Part shown: positions 9,838 to 22,684 of the stretch, one piece after another | Layout: each line of letters begins with the position of its first letter | Numbering within the stretch: position 1 is the first letter of the stretch | Origin: Gaeumannomyces sp. JS-464 | Taxonomy: Eukaryota; Ascomycota; Sordariomycetes; Magnaporthales; Magnaporthaceae | Length of the DNA: 64,000 nucleotides | Reading direction: 5' to 3' | Assembly (NCBI GenBank): GCA_002197995.1 | Contig: NGZR01000007.1 | Coordinates: 330,399 to 394,398 of the forward strand | The notes under the pieces: generated by a model | The model's database searches: none | The model's input: only the letters and a program-made list of their open reading frames with translations | What the model was told of the DNA's origin: nothing | Position numbers and translations under genes: made by a program

Positions 9838-11562
9838 ATGACCCTGGACTCGTCCGGCTCCTGCAGCAGCTCCGGCGAGGGCAGCCCGAGGCCCCGCGAG
9901 CCGAGCACCAGCCGGGCCCAAGGAGCCGCCGGCACAGCCCGCCGCCGGCCCATCCCGCGCAAGGGCCACACCAAGTCGCGCCGCGGCTGCTTCAACTGCA
10001 AGAAGCGCAAGGTCAAGTGCACCGAGGGCCTCCCCGAATGCGACCACTGCCAGCGCCTGGGCCTGATCTGCGAATACCCCCCGCCGCGGCGCTACGTCGG
10101 CGGCAGGAGCGACGAGCCGCTGAGCAGTCCGGTCACTGCCGCCGGCTATGGCGCAATGGCCATGGCCATGGCGCTGTCGCCCGCGTCGCCGTCGCGGCCC
10201 CTGCAGACCACCCCGATGGCCTTCTCCAGAGACGACCTCCGCTTCTTCTCGCACTTCCTGCTGGCGGCCTACCCGCCGTTGCCGCTGGGCGGCGACGCCA
10301 TCTGGAAGCAGGTGGCCGCAATATCCTACGAGGTTCGCGCCGCACCCATGCCCGTTTGCATCCCCAGCCGGCCTTCCCGAGTCCACTTGCGTTGCATCCC
10401 GACCGGCCTTCCCGGACCCAGTCCGCTTCGCGTTGCATCGAGGCGCTCGCCAGCCCACTGACACGGACCAACACATCCTAGTACGACTTCCTCATCCATG
10501 CCATGCTGGGCCTGGCCGCCTCGCACCTGTCCCTCATTACCCCGACGGGCTTTGAGGACCAGGCCATCTCGCACCGTGTCACCGCAATCCGACTGCTGAA
10601 CCAGGCGCTCAGCACTCCTTGCGCGTCCAGCGTCGAGGGCGATGCGCGATTCGCCGCCATCATGGCCTTGACCTTTGTAAGCCCGCCCTGACACAATGAC
10701 TCGGGTCGGTTTTTGTTTCTAACCCCGAAGTCCGTGTGTGGCCATCCAACAAACAGCAAGCGTCCTACATGCCCGAGGGAGGCATGATGGAGTTCGTGTC
10801 GCTCATCAGGGGCTGCAACGTGGTCGCCCGGAGTACCATGGTTCTCAAGGAATCCATCTTCCACACCTGGACAGAGGATGGCCATCTCGACACTGTCAGA
10901 TCCATGAATGCTCCGGAGCAAGAGGGCGTGCCGTCAGACCATGAAACCATTGAAGCTTTCCTGGCCTCGCTGAGACTGTTGGCCCCGGACTGCCGAAGCC
11001 CCTTTGAGCTCCTGTGGCTGGCGACCATTGAGAAGACTCTCACGCTCGCAAAAACATCGTCTCTAGAAGGTACCTGAAGCAAAGAAAACATACCCAGAGT
11101 TGATCAATCACCTGCCTTCCCCCGGTCAAAGCCAAGAAATGGTCTGTTCTAACGTCGCGCTTCCGGGTTGTGACAGGGTTCAGCCAGACAGCGCGAGCCT
11201 ACCAGTACTTTGGCGCAGCTTCGAACGAAGACTTCGAGGCCTTCACCAACCCCGAAAACCACGTTGCCCAACTACTGATGGTGCACTTCTTCTTGGTTGA
11301 GTATTTTGTTGGCTGCAGCGTCCTTGGGCCAGTCATCTCTTCGTTCCTGGTCCGCAGGAAGGTCAACGCGGCCTGGGTGGCCGGCTTGGGGCGGGGCCTG
11401 CCATTGGAATACCAACAAAAGTTCGCCTGGCTACAGCAGTTTTTCAGCGATTCGGGGCTATCGCAGTCCCGACCGGCCGGACGAAACCCAGTCTCTCGGC
11501 CTGAGGAGACCGGCCGTGAGATGACCCTCCGGATGAAGGATCCAAGGCGGATGGATGGATGA
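9838..11562 (+). CDS. Zn2Cys6 (fungal binuclear cluster) transcription factor, sterol-uptake-regulator-like
   Basis: A nuclear DNA-binding regulator. Four exons (9838-10332, 10482-10676, 10757-11069, 11177-11562) join in phase to 462 residues. Introns are 149, 80 and 107 bp, with branch sites ACTGAC and CTAAC visible in the first two. Residues 51-78 form the cluster CFNCKKRKVKCTEGLPEC followed by DHCQRLGLIC, with spacing C-x2-C-x6-C-x6-C-x2-C-x6-C, preceded by a basic stretch (RKGHTKSRRG). After a disordered linker comes a helical regulatory region (DLRFFSHFLLAAYPPLP, then YDFLIHAMLGLAASHLSL), the pattern of Upc2-type regulators. That subfamily is inferred from arrangement only. The first donor (GTTCGC) is weak, and its intron is lengthened by an internal duplication. 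The target genes are unknown. Confidence 0.92.
10350..10440 (+). repeat. Imperfect tandem duplication inside intron 1 of the Zn2Cys6 gene
   Basis: The words TTGCATCCC and CCGGCCTTCCCG recur with a period of 36-41 bp (TTGCATC at about 10356, 10392 and 10433). This roughly doubles the intron compared with the other introns of the same gene. Confidence 0.7.
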
Positions 11563-12850
11563 CTTGCCGCTTGGATTGGCCAGAGCGGGTCTCTGGTCAA
11601 GAACTAAATCTCAAGTTCGAATGAGATTCAAGACATATCACGGCAATAGAAAACCCCGAGGATGCCATCTCGATGATGCCGAGCTCGATAATACGAAAAG
11701 CCAGTCTGGATTTCCCAGACGATCCGCTGTGGCACTGCCGGCCAGCTGGCCCAATGGAATCATTGCTGCCCCAGGTCGAGGTGTGACTGTGACTGCCGGA
11801 GCAGGATTCAAGTTGTGGTTGGAAGCCAGATCCGAGGGCTGAGGCGTGCCAATCCTGCAGTCATTGATTACCGGCGTCGCTGCGACGGCAGTGGGAAAGT
11901 CAGCTGCGAGCCACGTACCGGCGAGTATACATACAACCACACGATTCCTGCCAGTTACATGAAGCTCATTCGGCCGCTTACAGTTGGGCGCCCCGCGATC
12001 AGCTGTCCCTGGGGCCCAGCAAGCAGTCACAAATTCCAAGAAGGGCCAGAGCCACTCATTGGCGGTCGCCTGTGGCTCGGCCGGAGGCAGCCTGCAAAAG
12101 CGCCCTACCCCAGGTCGAGGATTCGCCCACGTGCATCGACATTCCCCCACGAACCCCGTGCGTGCCCGTTGACCAATATACCGCCCGCCCCGTCAAATGG
12201 CTTTATCAAAAAGGATTTGCGTGGCGGGATCCCCTCCCATAGGCCCCGCAGAGGCGAGGTGCCTGCTAATCACGACGTGGACGGGAGATGGGGCGATTGT
12301 CAGGAGGTGTGAGCGATTGGTTGTCAAGATAGCCGACAGCGAGAGGACGGAAAAAGCGAGGAATTTAACTTGTTGGATTTGAATACGAGGGAAATATCAA
12401 TGAAAAAAAATAAATAAAAATATTAATTAAGGAAGGAGAAATAAAAACCAATGTTCGCCAAGATCATAGGTCACAGCCCAAGAAACACCGCACCCAATAC
12501 TACCGTTGTTGTCGCCGAGCACGAACGACGTGGAGATTTGACGTCTTGAGCGGGGAGCCAATGCTTTGAGGCGTGTCACACAAAAAGTCACGGGCCGGCC
12601 GGGGATTCAGGGGCCGTCACACAGCGGTCGGCGGGAGCGTCCAGTGCGTGTGTAGCTAGTTGAGGAGCACGCTTTCCAGCAGCTGCTAGCGCTGCCGCCC
12701 AGAGCCCGGTGAAGTGCATTCCCACAACGCCACCAGAAACATTAGTGAGCAGAGCACGGGGAAAAGCACCGAAACGGGCATCTATCATCCCATGTGCCCA
12801 TCCCATCCCGATATGGCTTTCAGGGTCTTTTGTTGCACGTAGCCGCTGTC

Positions 12851-12878
12851 AAAAAAAAAAAAAAAAAAAAAAAAAAAA
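12851..12878 (+). repeat. Poly(A) tract, 28 bases
   Basis: An uninterrupted A28 in intergenic DNA, without target-site duplications or an upstream element that would mark it as a retroposon tail. Confidence 0.95.
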
Positions 12879-15800
12879 GTGGCTCGGGCGCCCAGGCCCA
12901 CGGGCACCAAAGAGAGACCCTGCGGGGCTGGTGGCGCCCGCGCGTTGCGAGCGAGTCTCGTTAGCCGGTGCCGTTTTAAGGTCTGCTGATTTATGCAGAT
13001 CGCTCGCGGGGATTATGATCTCCGCAGGGGGTAACTTTTACAACAAAACAAAAAGAGAGAAACATGTTCTTCAGGCCGTAGCCGAGCCGAACCCAAAAGC
13101 TGGCGACAGCCAAAATTGAAATTTGGGGGGGGCAGCGTGCAGTTCTGGACTGTCTGATGATACCCGCCCTGCCGCCAGCACAGCACATGGCACGCACACG
13201 CGTGCCAGACAGACATTGAGACAGACAGCGCAAGAACGCCTCACCTCGGGGGACACAAACGCCCAATCGGAGATGTCTGACCCTGCTGGGTGGGGAATCC
13301 GAGATGGCAAAAAAGAGAGCTTGCAGGGGGAGGGAGGGGTGTGGCAAAGCCAGCATCTCGACTGGGGCATACCGCCGCCGCCGCCGTCGCCGTCGAGTAA
13401 CCCCATTGTATGTACAACCCGCACTCGGTACGAGCAAGCTTGCTTGGGTGTACCTATCGCGTGTTTCCTGCGCGAGCGGGCAGGGCGAAAGCTGACACAC
13501 ATCTGCAGCGTTTGGAGCCATGGGAACGAGAACGGTGGTGGATATCGGAGACCCCAGGCCGCCCTGGCTGCTTTGGCTTTGCTCCCCATCCCCACACAAC
13601 CCCCCGGCTCTCGTGATGATTTGCCGACGGCTGGTTGCCATCGAGGATGCTCGGGTTGACACGACAGCCAAACTCGCCAGAGGGCGGCGGGCAGGCAGAG
13701 AGTGCGAGATTGCGGGCGGGACGACTGAGAAGGGGGGTCGTCGTCGATTGGGCACCGTCGACAGGTCACGATGCTTGCTTTCTTTCCCGCGTTTCCGACA
13801 AGAAGAAAGAAAAAAAAAAAAAAAAACGCCCCCTGATAAATCCCGCTACAATTTATCAAGTTTTTTCTTTTCTCTTCTTTCTGTGTCGGCCTTCGCGACG
13901 GTATGTCGCTCAAACGCCCCTAGGCAATTACTGAATGTTTATCCGGCAGCTTCCTTTGGGTTGCCCCTCGAACCCGAGGACGTGGTTTGGGTGTTTTGCT
14001 GTGGTCGTGCTGGTCGCCAGTGGGAGGGTTACAGCCAACAGGCAAAAAAAAAAAAAAAAGAAGTCTAGAATGTCTCAGTTCACTTCGCTGCTCCCCTCCA
14101 TCGAACAAGCAGCCACAACATGTTCCAAGCACCAGCCTCAGCTGCGCTAGGGGTCAAAGCTGGAAGTGGTCGCTGCCGCTGCGGGATATTGTTGCTGGGG
14201 TTGTGTGACTGGGAAGGACATGAGAAAAAAAAAATGATCAAATAAAATCGAATAAATCTAAGGGCAGAATAAAAATAGCAGTGGGGAGCTGAGTGGAAGG
14301 GAAGCAAAGAAAATCATGGCATTGGAAAATGAAAAAAAAAAAAAAAAAGGCGAGAAATAAAACATAAAATAGAATAAAAAGATTTTGTTTTCTTTTTTTT
14401 CTTTTTCATCCTTTTATTGCCCTCAACTTCCTTTTTCTTGGACCCTCCAGAAAGACAACAACCCATGGGGTCGAGGGAGGGCGTCACATGGGGAAGCTGA
14501 TGGGCGTCGGTCCTGCTTCTCGCACCGATCCTATGCCGCGGGGGGTGTCTCTGGCGCTGCAATCGCACGCCCCGGAAATCCGCCAACGACGTCGCGCACT
14601 CCTCACCGCCTGGAGCTTGCATCAACCCCCATGGTCATCTGGACGCTTTTCTTTTCGTCTCTCCTCTCTTTTGTTTCCTGCCGTGTGCTCTCTCTCTGTG
14701 GGTCAGCCACCCCTCTCTTTGGGGCGATGGCACGGATGCCAGCTCATCAGTCCTCTCCTGATTCAAGGCACGGGCAGGTGAGAATTGACAGGAGAGAAAG
14801 AGAGACAAGAAAAAAAGAAAAGAAAAAAGGAAGAAGAAAAGAAAAGAAAGCAAAGCCTGCTGCTGCCTTCACATCTCGCCAAAAAGGGAGGGGCCCGAGC
14901 CACCAGACTCGTGTTACGCAAATGCGCGATCCTCGAACTCCTGTGATACCCGCCGCTGGCTGCCCGTCTGCGACTCGCGCAAACGCCCCCTCCAGGCGAA
15001 GCAGGAAGCCTTTGGCAGTGCAACGCTCGCGACACCATACTGGAGCCAAGCCCAAGCCGCTCCCTGCCTGACAGGCTGGCCGCGCCGGCCTTCTGCGGGC
15101 GCCCGCAGCAGCGCGCTGGTTGTGCTTTCCTTTTTGATAAGCCGGGGAAGCGGGCACCACGGCACGCGGGCCACTCGTCCGCCTGCAGCGCAGTGCGTGC
15201 ATTTTTTTTTAACTAGGCGCTCGGCTAGGTAGGTTGCTTGCTTGCTTGCCTGCAGCAGGGCCAAACCAAGTTTTTTCTTTTTTACGTGGCAGATGGTGAG
15301 TAGCAATGTCCCCTCCCCCTAGTCAAGCCGGGTTTGCCTAGGCACTTACCGCCCTGCCGGGAGTCGTACCATCCGTCCCCTGTGGCTGGCTACCCGCTTT
15401 CTTCTGCAAATGGATCTCATCATGGGGATCCCGCTCAGCTGCGCGCTCCCTTACAGGTCCGCGGGGCTGCCTGGAGATGCGCACTTGGGCGGCTGGGCTC
15501 GCCCGGCAGGGAAAGCATGTGGGACGGTCTTGCTGGCCAGAAGGGTCGAATGCAGGCAGGCCCTTGCTTATCGCATCAACGGCAACATGCAGCTCGTAGC
15601 ACCCGGCCTCGGCGGCGTGTGCTGCTGACCTGTGTGCCTGGGTTGTTTGTTATCAGTTGGCCTTCTCTCCATCCCAGCGCGGTGGTCATTATCTGCAAAC
15701 TCGCCGCGGGGCCAGTCGGCAGGGGGAATAAAAAAAGAATACATTCCTAGACAGCCGTCTTGTCACCTTGCTGAGCTGGCGTGCGTATGATGATCAAGGA

Positions 15801-16024
15801 TCTGACGATTGCACCTCTCCCTCCATCCTCCTCCACCGCCGCTCCTCTTGCCGCCTGGGAGGGTCCAGTGGCTCGCCCAAGACCAGTGTCAAACCGCAGG
15901 CGCGCGTCCACAAGACAGCATGTCGATGCCCGGGCCTGTATGGTCGGGCTCCCAACGGGACGGGCGCGTGAGGAGGGAGACGTCAGCGGCCTATTCGGTT
16001 GATTCCCCCAGTCGGTCATATTTT

Positions 16025-16046
16025 GGCCAGCCAGCCAGCCAGCCAG
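16025..16046 (+). repeat. (CCAG)n tetranucleotide array
   Basis: Four to five copies of CCAG in a row. It belongs to a set of CAGN-type arrays seen also near 20325, 30003, 34861, 37131 and 37631. Confidence 0.85.
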
Positions 16047-18231
16047 ATCCAGGCTCAGGCGCGCGCCTTGCGAGCTGGCGGGTTGGCATCTCTGACGTAT
16101 TGCAGGATCAATCACTTGCCATATGCGCCGCCTCTAATTGGAGCGCAACCTGAGCTGCGCCCTCCTCTGGAACACCCGACGCCAAACTAAATCGACCTGG
16201 CAGTTGCATTTTGCTTCGGTAGTCAATCCAGCGTCCCAGGTAGAGGACGTCCATCCCGTAGTGTCCTCTTCTCTCCTGTCTTTCCTTTTCCGTTTAGGCA
16301 TTGTCCCTCGTGAACAGCTCGTCAGAGCTGAAGAGCTTCCCGCAGCTCCGCCGCTTGACAGCATAGAGGACGGGACGCGGATCAGCTTCGCCGTCCACCC
16401 GAGGGTCACTACTTCCGATCGCGAACATGGAACGTGACTGACCAGCATGCGCTTCTGTGGCAAAGCAGAGACAGGCCGGGTGAGAAGACGGCAGATACTA
16501 ACTGACCCAGCTCTCCCACACGCGCTGCAATGGAGCCTTGGCCCGGGAAGGAAGAGCGCTGGCTGAAGATTTCTGGTTGTTTGATTCCGGCTTTTCTTAC
16601 ACTTGCCATGCTTCTTTCCGCCCACGCCGTCAAGCTCGTCCCATGCTATGCGGTCAGCGGCGCCGCCAGCTCAGAGGCCGACTTTAGGCAAAAAGGGAGG
16701 GTCCTCGCATGGTAGGGCAGCTGCTCCGTCGCCCCTATCGAGCCGAAGGGAATAGCCCGGGCTGCACACCGAGTACCTGTCCAGGGGGTCACCAGAAGCA
16801 TAGCAGCACCCCCCCTAACATACCGGAGGGAAGGCTTACGCAGGGCAAATATACGATCGGGGCCGGACCGACTGACTGGCTGCATGATATCGCGGGCGCA
16901 CTGCCGAATGCGCCAGTTCATTTATTCTCGCCGCCTGCCTCGTCCGCCTCGATTCATCAAGAGCATTGCGCGTCTTCGGGCCTTCCCCAAGGGGGCATGG
17001 AGCTCGGCCACTTTGCCTGACATCCAGCCGGGGGGAGAGATGGAGGGGGCGTGTGCCCCCAGGTTCTCACCGACCTCCAATATTCCGGGCTCGTGCCTCC
17101 TTGCACTCTCCGTCCCGCCTCGGCAGTGGCCTCCCTGGCCGTTTTTTTACCCCAGAGCGCCGGGACCTCGACTTTCCGCCCGTGCAAGCGACACGCACTC
17201 CCCCTCCAATCCGCCATGTTTTGTGAGCAGTGCCGCCGTCCACCCCCTACTATCGGAGTAATGGATGGGCGGCGCTCTTTTGGCTAAAGTCATCGGCGCA
17301 CGTGGCGGGCAGGGCCTGCCCGTTCTGTGTTCCTGTCGCCTGGGTCTCGGGAGCTGCGCGTCAAATAGATGTGGGCGATTCGGTTCGAGTATGGCCATCG
17401 CGATCCGGCATTGAATGCATCGATTGTGGAGGGCACCTGATTTGTTTATCCTGGTCTCTCGGCCCGTCGTCGCCTGGCACCCTCGCCCGCAGCTTTCGCT
17501 GGGATGTTAATAGTCCTGGGCTCTTTGGATCCATGAAAGCGCCAGACAACCGTAGCGCGTATGAGACACATCTCATAGTGGACTCCTTTTGAGAGTCACT
17601 GTAAACGAAAGAAGAAGAAGAAGAAGAAGAAAACAGGGCTGGCAAGACAGTTTGTCCTTTCAAGGACAAGTTCAATCATGACTTTGTTCAGCAACGAACT
17701 AGAATACCTACAGGGATCCTGGGTAGACTTGTGCTTAGGTAATCACAATAACCAGGTAGTTGCGGGGCAATCTAGGTTGAATCTGGAAATTCGACGAATG
17801 ACGAGGAATGGCTCACGACGACTTCATTTCTTCCATGACCGCCTTGCTGGAAAAGATCGTTGATATCGGCGCAAACATTGCGTTTGCGGACACGGTCATC
17901 ATAATCAGTAATACTGGCTCTACAGCCATCTATCTCTTGCTGGTCTTGCAATGGCTCATTCAATCTCATGAGACTCGGTTCGCCACTACGGGCGTGTGGC
18001 GTCGAATTTGCTTCACTTCTCGTCCGTCAAGGCCATATACATCAAGGCCGGCTCGGGGGACCCATATCTAGAAGTTGATATTCTGGAGCCCAGCCTCGTA
18101 TTCCTCGAGCTTTCATCTGTGCAGACCCAGAAGCTCTCAGCATCGAATCGCAGCACCTTCACTTCCCGGTTTATTATCACTCCTCGGTTCGCATAGCGTC
18201 TACGTTATCGGCGCCCTCTTCGTTTTGCACC

Positions 18232-20324
18232 ATGATGGCCGCGGATAGCGCCGGCGCTTCTGAAGCGTCGAGCAGACGCCAGGCCGTCTCAGAAGCCGCA
18301 CCCTCCCGCGTGGTCCCCAAGCCAGTCCCACAACGTCAAAAACAAGACCCCAGGGAATATCAGATAGGGCAGCTGAGGCGCCGTTTCTCCCCCAAGGAAT
18401 CCTCCCTGGCCAACGGCGTTACGTGCCTGGCCCTGACAATAACCCCTTCGGACCCCGACTTCCCCTTTGATCTTGGCCGCGGCTTGGAGGTCGAGATAAA
18501 AGTCCCCGCCTCGTACCCGAAAGGGGCTCCCACCCTAGCCGTGAAGCACAGCGACATGCCTCGGGGAATCGCTATAAACGTCGAGCGTGGCTGGGATCAG
18601 CTAGTCTCGGAGAGGCGGGGAGCTACACTCCTTTCCCTGACCAACGCTCTGGACAAGCATATGGAATCATTTCTCTCGGAGAAGGCCGCCGAGACTGTCA
18701 AGATGACCATATTCAAAGACACCAGGCACCTCGAGACAATTCAAGCCAACCCGGACCCAGAACCTGCTCAAGAGCCGGCGCCTCAACACGCACCGCAGCA
18801 AAAGAGGCCTGTATACGTTCCAGAGGAGACCTTTACAAAAGACCAAATTGCCAAGGCCAAGGCGAGACGCGCTCTGGAAACGAGACAGATAGAGTCTCGT
18901 ATGGGACGGCTACCCTTGTACCAAAAGTCCAGCGATGGCGTCGTATACACGCTACCTCTCGAGCCGAGGCGGCGCACGGAGCTGCCGCCCGCCCTGCAGG
19001 CCGTCAAGTCGATGCAGCTCATCATCCCTCTGCTATACCCACTGCAGAAGATGCGCGTGCTGCTCAACGACGTGGACTCTGAGGACGCCGAGACGCTGGA
19101 GGAGCTTTTCGCGCAAAAAGCTGCCGAACAGCAGCACATGAGCCTGATGAGCCTCATCAATTACCTGACGCAAAACCTCCACCTCTTGGACAGGCAAGCC
19201 CAACAGCAGCAAAAAGCACTCGAGGCCTCCAGGGCTTCAGAGGCCGCCAAGTCGGCAGACCGGGGAAAACAAGTGGAAGGAAAAGGGGCCGCCCACGCTG
19301 CGTCCATGGACGATGTCAAAAGTCACATCCACGTGATTCCCCGGCCTCCAGAGTGGTCCTACGGGCATGGGGTCGACTCCGAGTCGTCCGGCTCAGACGG
19401 AGACTCGTACGAGTCGGACGATGATGAGGAAGGCGGAGGCGTTGCGCTCGGCCAGTCTGGGAGCCTCTCAGCCTCGGCCGCTACGCAGACTCCTGAGAGG
19501 GGAACGGCCATCACGTTTCCGTCCGTCGAGCTCTACGGCGTCGAGCTTCTCCAGATCAGCCTGCTGAGCATCAGCGTCAAGTGCCGGCGGTGCAAGATGG
19601 CCAACGACGTGGGCGGGCTGAGCCCGGGCGTCGAGAAGGGCGTCAGCTGCAGGAAATGCGCGGCCGACATGACGGTCACTTTCAGGCCGGAGCTGGTGCA
19701 CCAGGGGTCCATGAGAGCGGGCTTCCTCGACCTGGCCGGCTGCACGGCCTCGGACCTGCTGCCCAGCACCTTCACGCCCACGTGCGACAAGTGCTCGACC
19801 CCGACGGCCCAGGGCCTGGTCTCGGTGCGCGGCGAGACGACGACAAACGTCTGCCGCGAGTGCCACGGCCGCTTCACCTTCAAGATCCCCGACGTCCGCT
19901 TCCAGACGTACACGTCGGCCCACCCGCTCGCGGCCCCGGGGGCGGGGGGCCCCAGGCGGAGGGCCGAGAAGCTGGGCCTGCGCGCCGGCGAGCCGCTCCC
20001 GGGCGCGGCGCGTGCGAGCACTACCGCAAGAGCTACCGCTGGTTCCGGTTCAGCTGCTGCGACCGCGTCTTCCCCTGCGACCGGTGCCACGACGCCGACG
20101 CCGACGGGCACGTGCACGAGTGGGCGGCCCGCATGGTCTGTGGGCACTGCTCCCGCGAGCAGAACTACCGGCCCGAAAGCTGCCTGTATTGCGGCCGTTC
20201 CGTGGTGGGCAGGAAAGGGACTGGGTTCTGGGAGGGCGGCAAGGGTACGCGGGACCAGGTGCTGATGCGGAGGGGCGACAAGCGCAAGTACCGGCGCATC
20301 GGCGGCGACGCCAAGGCTACGTAG
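18232..20324 (+). CDS. CHY zinc-finger protein with RWD-like N-terminus (one frameshift near 20004)
   Basis: Probable zinc-binding regulatory or ubiquitin-pathway protein, single exon. Residues about 40-150 look like an RWD/UBC-like fold (NGVTCLALTITPSDPDFPF, LEVEIKVPASYPKGAPTLAV). Residues 195-420 are charged, with a coiled region and acidic repeats. Around residues 450-560 come CxxC pairs (CRRCK, CRKCA, CDKCS, CRECH). The C-terminal CHY zinc finger reads CEHYRKSYRWFRFSCCDRVF, CDRCHD, MVCGHCSREQNYRPESCLYC and FWEGGKGTRD, close to family consensus. It is one frame away from the rest: a C is missing at about 20004 (GGGCGCGG where the family predicts GGGCCGCGG). Left unrepaired, translation runs to 20265 in a meaningless Thr/Ala-rich tail and loses the CHY domain. 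ATGATG gives two adjacent starts. Confidence 0.93.
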
Positions 20325-20345
20325 GCAGGCAGGCAGGCAGTTTCG

Positions 20346-20371
20346 TTTTTTTTTTTTTTTTTTTTTTTTTT
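20346..20371 (+). repeat. Poly(T) tract, 26 bases, just after the CHY gene stop
   Basis: T26 on the coding strand, about 21 bp after the TAG and directly behind a (GGCA)n array. It would lie in the 3' UTR. Confidence 0.95.
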
Positions 20372-20787
20372 ACTCAAGACTGTATTTATTGCATCCATGA
20401 TATTTCAGTTGTCGTTGGTGGCGCTGTTGAACCTGTCCATGCCGCCACCAACAGCGGTCCTGGAGCTCAGCGGCACGGCGGCGCCTACGCAGAGAGATAC
20501 TGAATACACCGTACCAGTACAACAGACCCATCAATATCAACAGTGGCACCGAAGCCGGGGCCAAGGGCGGCACCGAGGACGGTACCGCGTGCATCCGTTG
20601 CCGCCTCCCGCCAACATGCGGCGGGGTCCTCATTTTGGGCCTCACGAGGACCTCGCGAGCAAAAGTACCGACAGGTATTCCCATCCCAAAACATCACGAT
20701 CCTCATCATTGTCACACCGGCTATCGGGCGCGTCAAGCCTAGCGCACACCCTCCAGGCGGCTTTTTGTCGGAGAAAGAGCAGCCAAC

Positions 20788-20789
<2 letters not shown>

Positions 20790-20819
<30 letters not shown>
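20790..20819 (+). repeat. Poly(C) tract, 30 bases
   Basis: Thirty consecutive C. Runs of this length are unusual in fungal DNA. The exact count is likely unreliable. Confidence 0.9.
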
Positions 20820-20821
<2 letters not shown>

Positions 20822-21752
20822 TCTCTTCGTCACACGCCACAAAGAAAAAAAGTATAGTTTCGGCAAGGATGTATGTATAAACGGCGCCTCCGCACTCGCG
20901 GTGCTGGTGCGGCTAAGGCGGGTTTGCCGTCAGCTTTTCGGGGGCGTATGGGGGAGGCTCCGATTCGGCAGAAAACAGAGAGGGGGGGGGAAAAAAAAGA
21001 AGAAAAAACAGGGTAGGGGGCCAATCACGATGGCGGTCACAAGCGCTTTTCTGGCCTTTTTGATTGGTGGCCCGACTTCCCACCCCCAACCCATGGGAGG
21101 AAGCAGGCTGGGGAGAGAGCACGGCATGAGCATTAAGGCCGAGTTCATGCGTTGAGGCATCAAATCGACGTTGCCTGTGGCGGTAGGAGGTTGGGGCCCT
21201 GGCAACGAACGCCTGACCAGGCAGGCCATGATGCATTTCGTTCAATTTCTCGGAGGCCGCGGGTGACCTCATGGCGTGCGGTGAAGGCACAGACCTATTT
21301 GACCGAAGGAGCCAAATTGTAGCTGCTGCAACAAACGGCACATGAAGCAAAACAAGACCAAAAGCGGTGGCATCCATACGCCCGGCGCTCCCAAGGTTAG
21401 GCACGCCTGATGGCTCGACCGGTTTGGCGAGTGGCATGTTTGCTGCCGCCCTCCCCTCAGTCCCAAATATGACAAAGACAAGGCAACTAACTCTATGTAT
21501 GGCGTCGTTGTTTGCTTCTCTGTCACACGCACGCGCTCTCGCCCGCGGCACACCTCCCCCTCCCTCCTCCTTGGCGGCTCGACACGTAGTCGACACCTTT
21601 ATGCATGGGCCTCGGCGCAGACGACAGCATCAAGTGTTGCCCGCCTCGCATGCCGATTGCACTAGTCAGGCGGCAGACGGCGCGCCAGGCCAGGCCAGAC
21701 CAGACCAGACCCGACCCAACGGCATCTTTTGCGGCATTGTGATATGTCGCTA

Positions 21753-21786
21753 CGGATGGATGGATGGGTGGATGGATAGATGGATA
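21753..21786 (+). repeat. (GGAT)n tetranucleotide microsatellite
   Basis: About eight GGAT-like units with a few substitutions (GGGT, AGAT). Confidence 0.85.
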
Positions 21787-22651
21787 CTTTCCACTAGGCA
21801 GATGGGCATTGTAGAGGAACTTGAGCGATGTAAAAGCCAATGGCATTGTGCAAAGACAGGGCCGTTGTTGGCATGGAATTGCAGGTCGAAGCATGACGCC
21901 ACTTGCACTCCATCACGAACCCCTGGGCCGTACTCGGTATCCTTGATACGTTGGCCTGGACCATATTGTTATCCGCGCGCAAATGATCTTTTTTCTTTCC
22001 AAGAATAAACCCATCGATAAATGCACCGATCAAATATTTTCCATTCATCTTCCATTTTTTTATTTTTTTTTTTTTTTTATTTTTATTTTTCGCCTAATTC
22101 CCCAGCCTCCGCCCCATGCCTGCCACGGAGACGCCGGCAAGATCGTCGCCAACGGCCTGTACGAGTGGCCCATGCCATCCCCATCACACACACACGTCTC
22201 CTTTCATTAACGACTAGGGGTCTCCAGATATCGAAGGACACCCCACGCCAACACATTTAGCCCATGCCAGCCTGCTCCACACTCGGTGAATGTGACAGGT
22301 GGTTCTTCCTGGACCGGCCCGGCGGGTGCGAAATCCTTCAGCAAGGTGAGAAGGAAAATCGCTGTGGAAACTGCGACCCTAAAGCCTAGGCGAAGTTCCT
22401 CGACTGGGGAGGGGGGTTTGGTCTCCCAAAGCAGGAATTCCATCCCTCCGAGGGCCAGCAACCAACAACCACCATGGGTTCTGTTGCCAGCATCACAAGT
22501 CATTATCCACGAGTTGTTCCGCCCCGTCGTTCCTCGGCCGCCGAACCAAGGCCGCGGGTGATTTCGGGGAGCTGGGTAAACCGATCGCTCCTGTCCACGG
22601 TGGCTGGCCTCGGGGGAGCCAAGCTAGAACCAGATTCAGTGGGTATCCACG

Positions 22652-22681
<30 letters not shown>
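22652..22681 (+). repeat. Poly(A) tract, 30 bases
   Basis: Uninterrupted A30 in intergenic DNA. Confidence 0.95.

Positions 22682-22684
<3 letters not shown>

Larger units (their letters stand above)
11563..18231. other. Gene-free region of 6.7 kb
   Basis: No ORF here has a recognisable domain, and candidates overlap in several frames. It contains an A28 run (12851-12878), further A runs near 13810-13826, 14044-14059 and 14334-14348, a CCAG tetranucleotide array near 16025-16046 and a GAA repeat near 17611-17630. The last few hundred bases should hold the promoter and leader of the CHY zinc-finger gene. I found no tRNA or 5S rRNA. Confidence 0.6.

Noticed and set aside
9754..10476. 240-codon minus-strand ORF
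   Set aside because: Antisense to exon 1 of the Zn2Cys6 gene and runs through its intron.
13071..13913. 280-codon minus-strand ORF
   Set aside because: Includes homopolymer-encoded poly-Phe and poly-Gly runs; competing frames are equally open.
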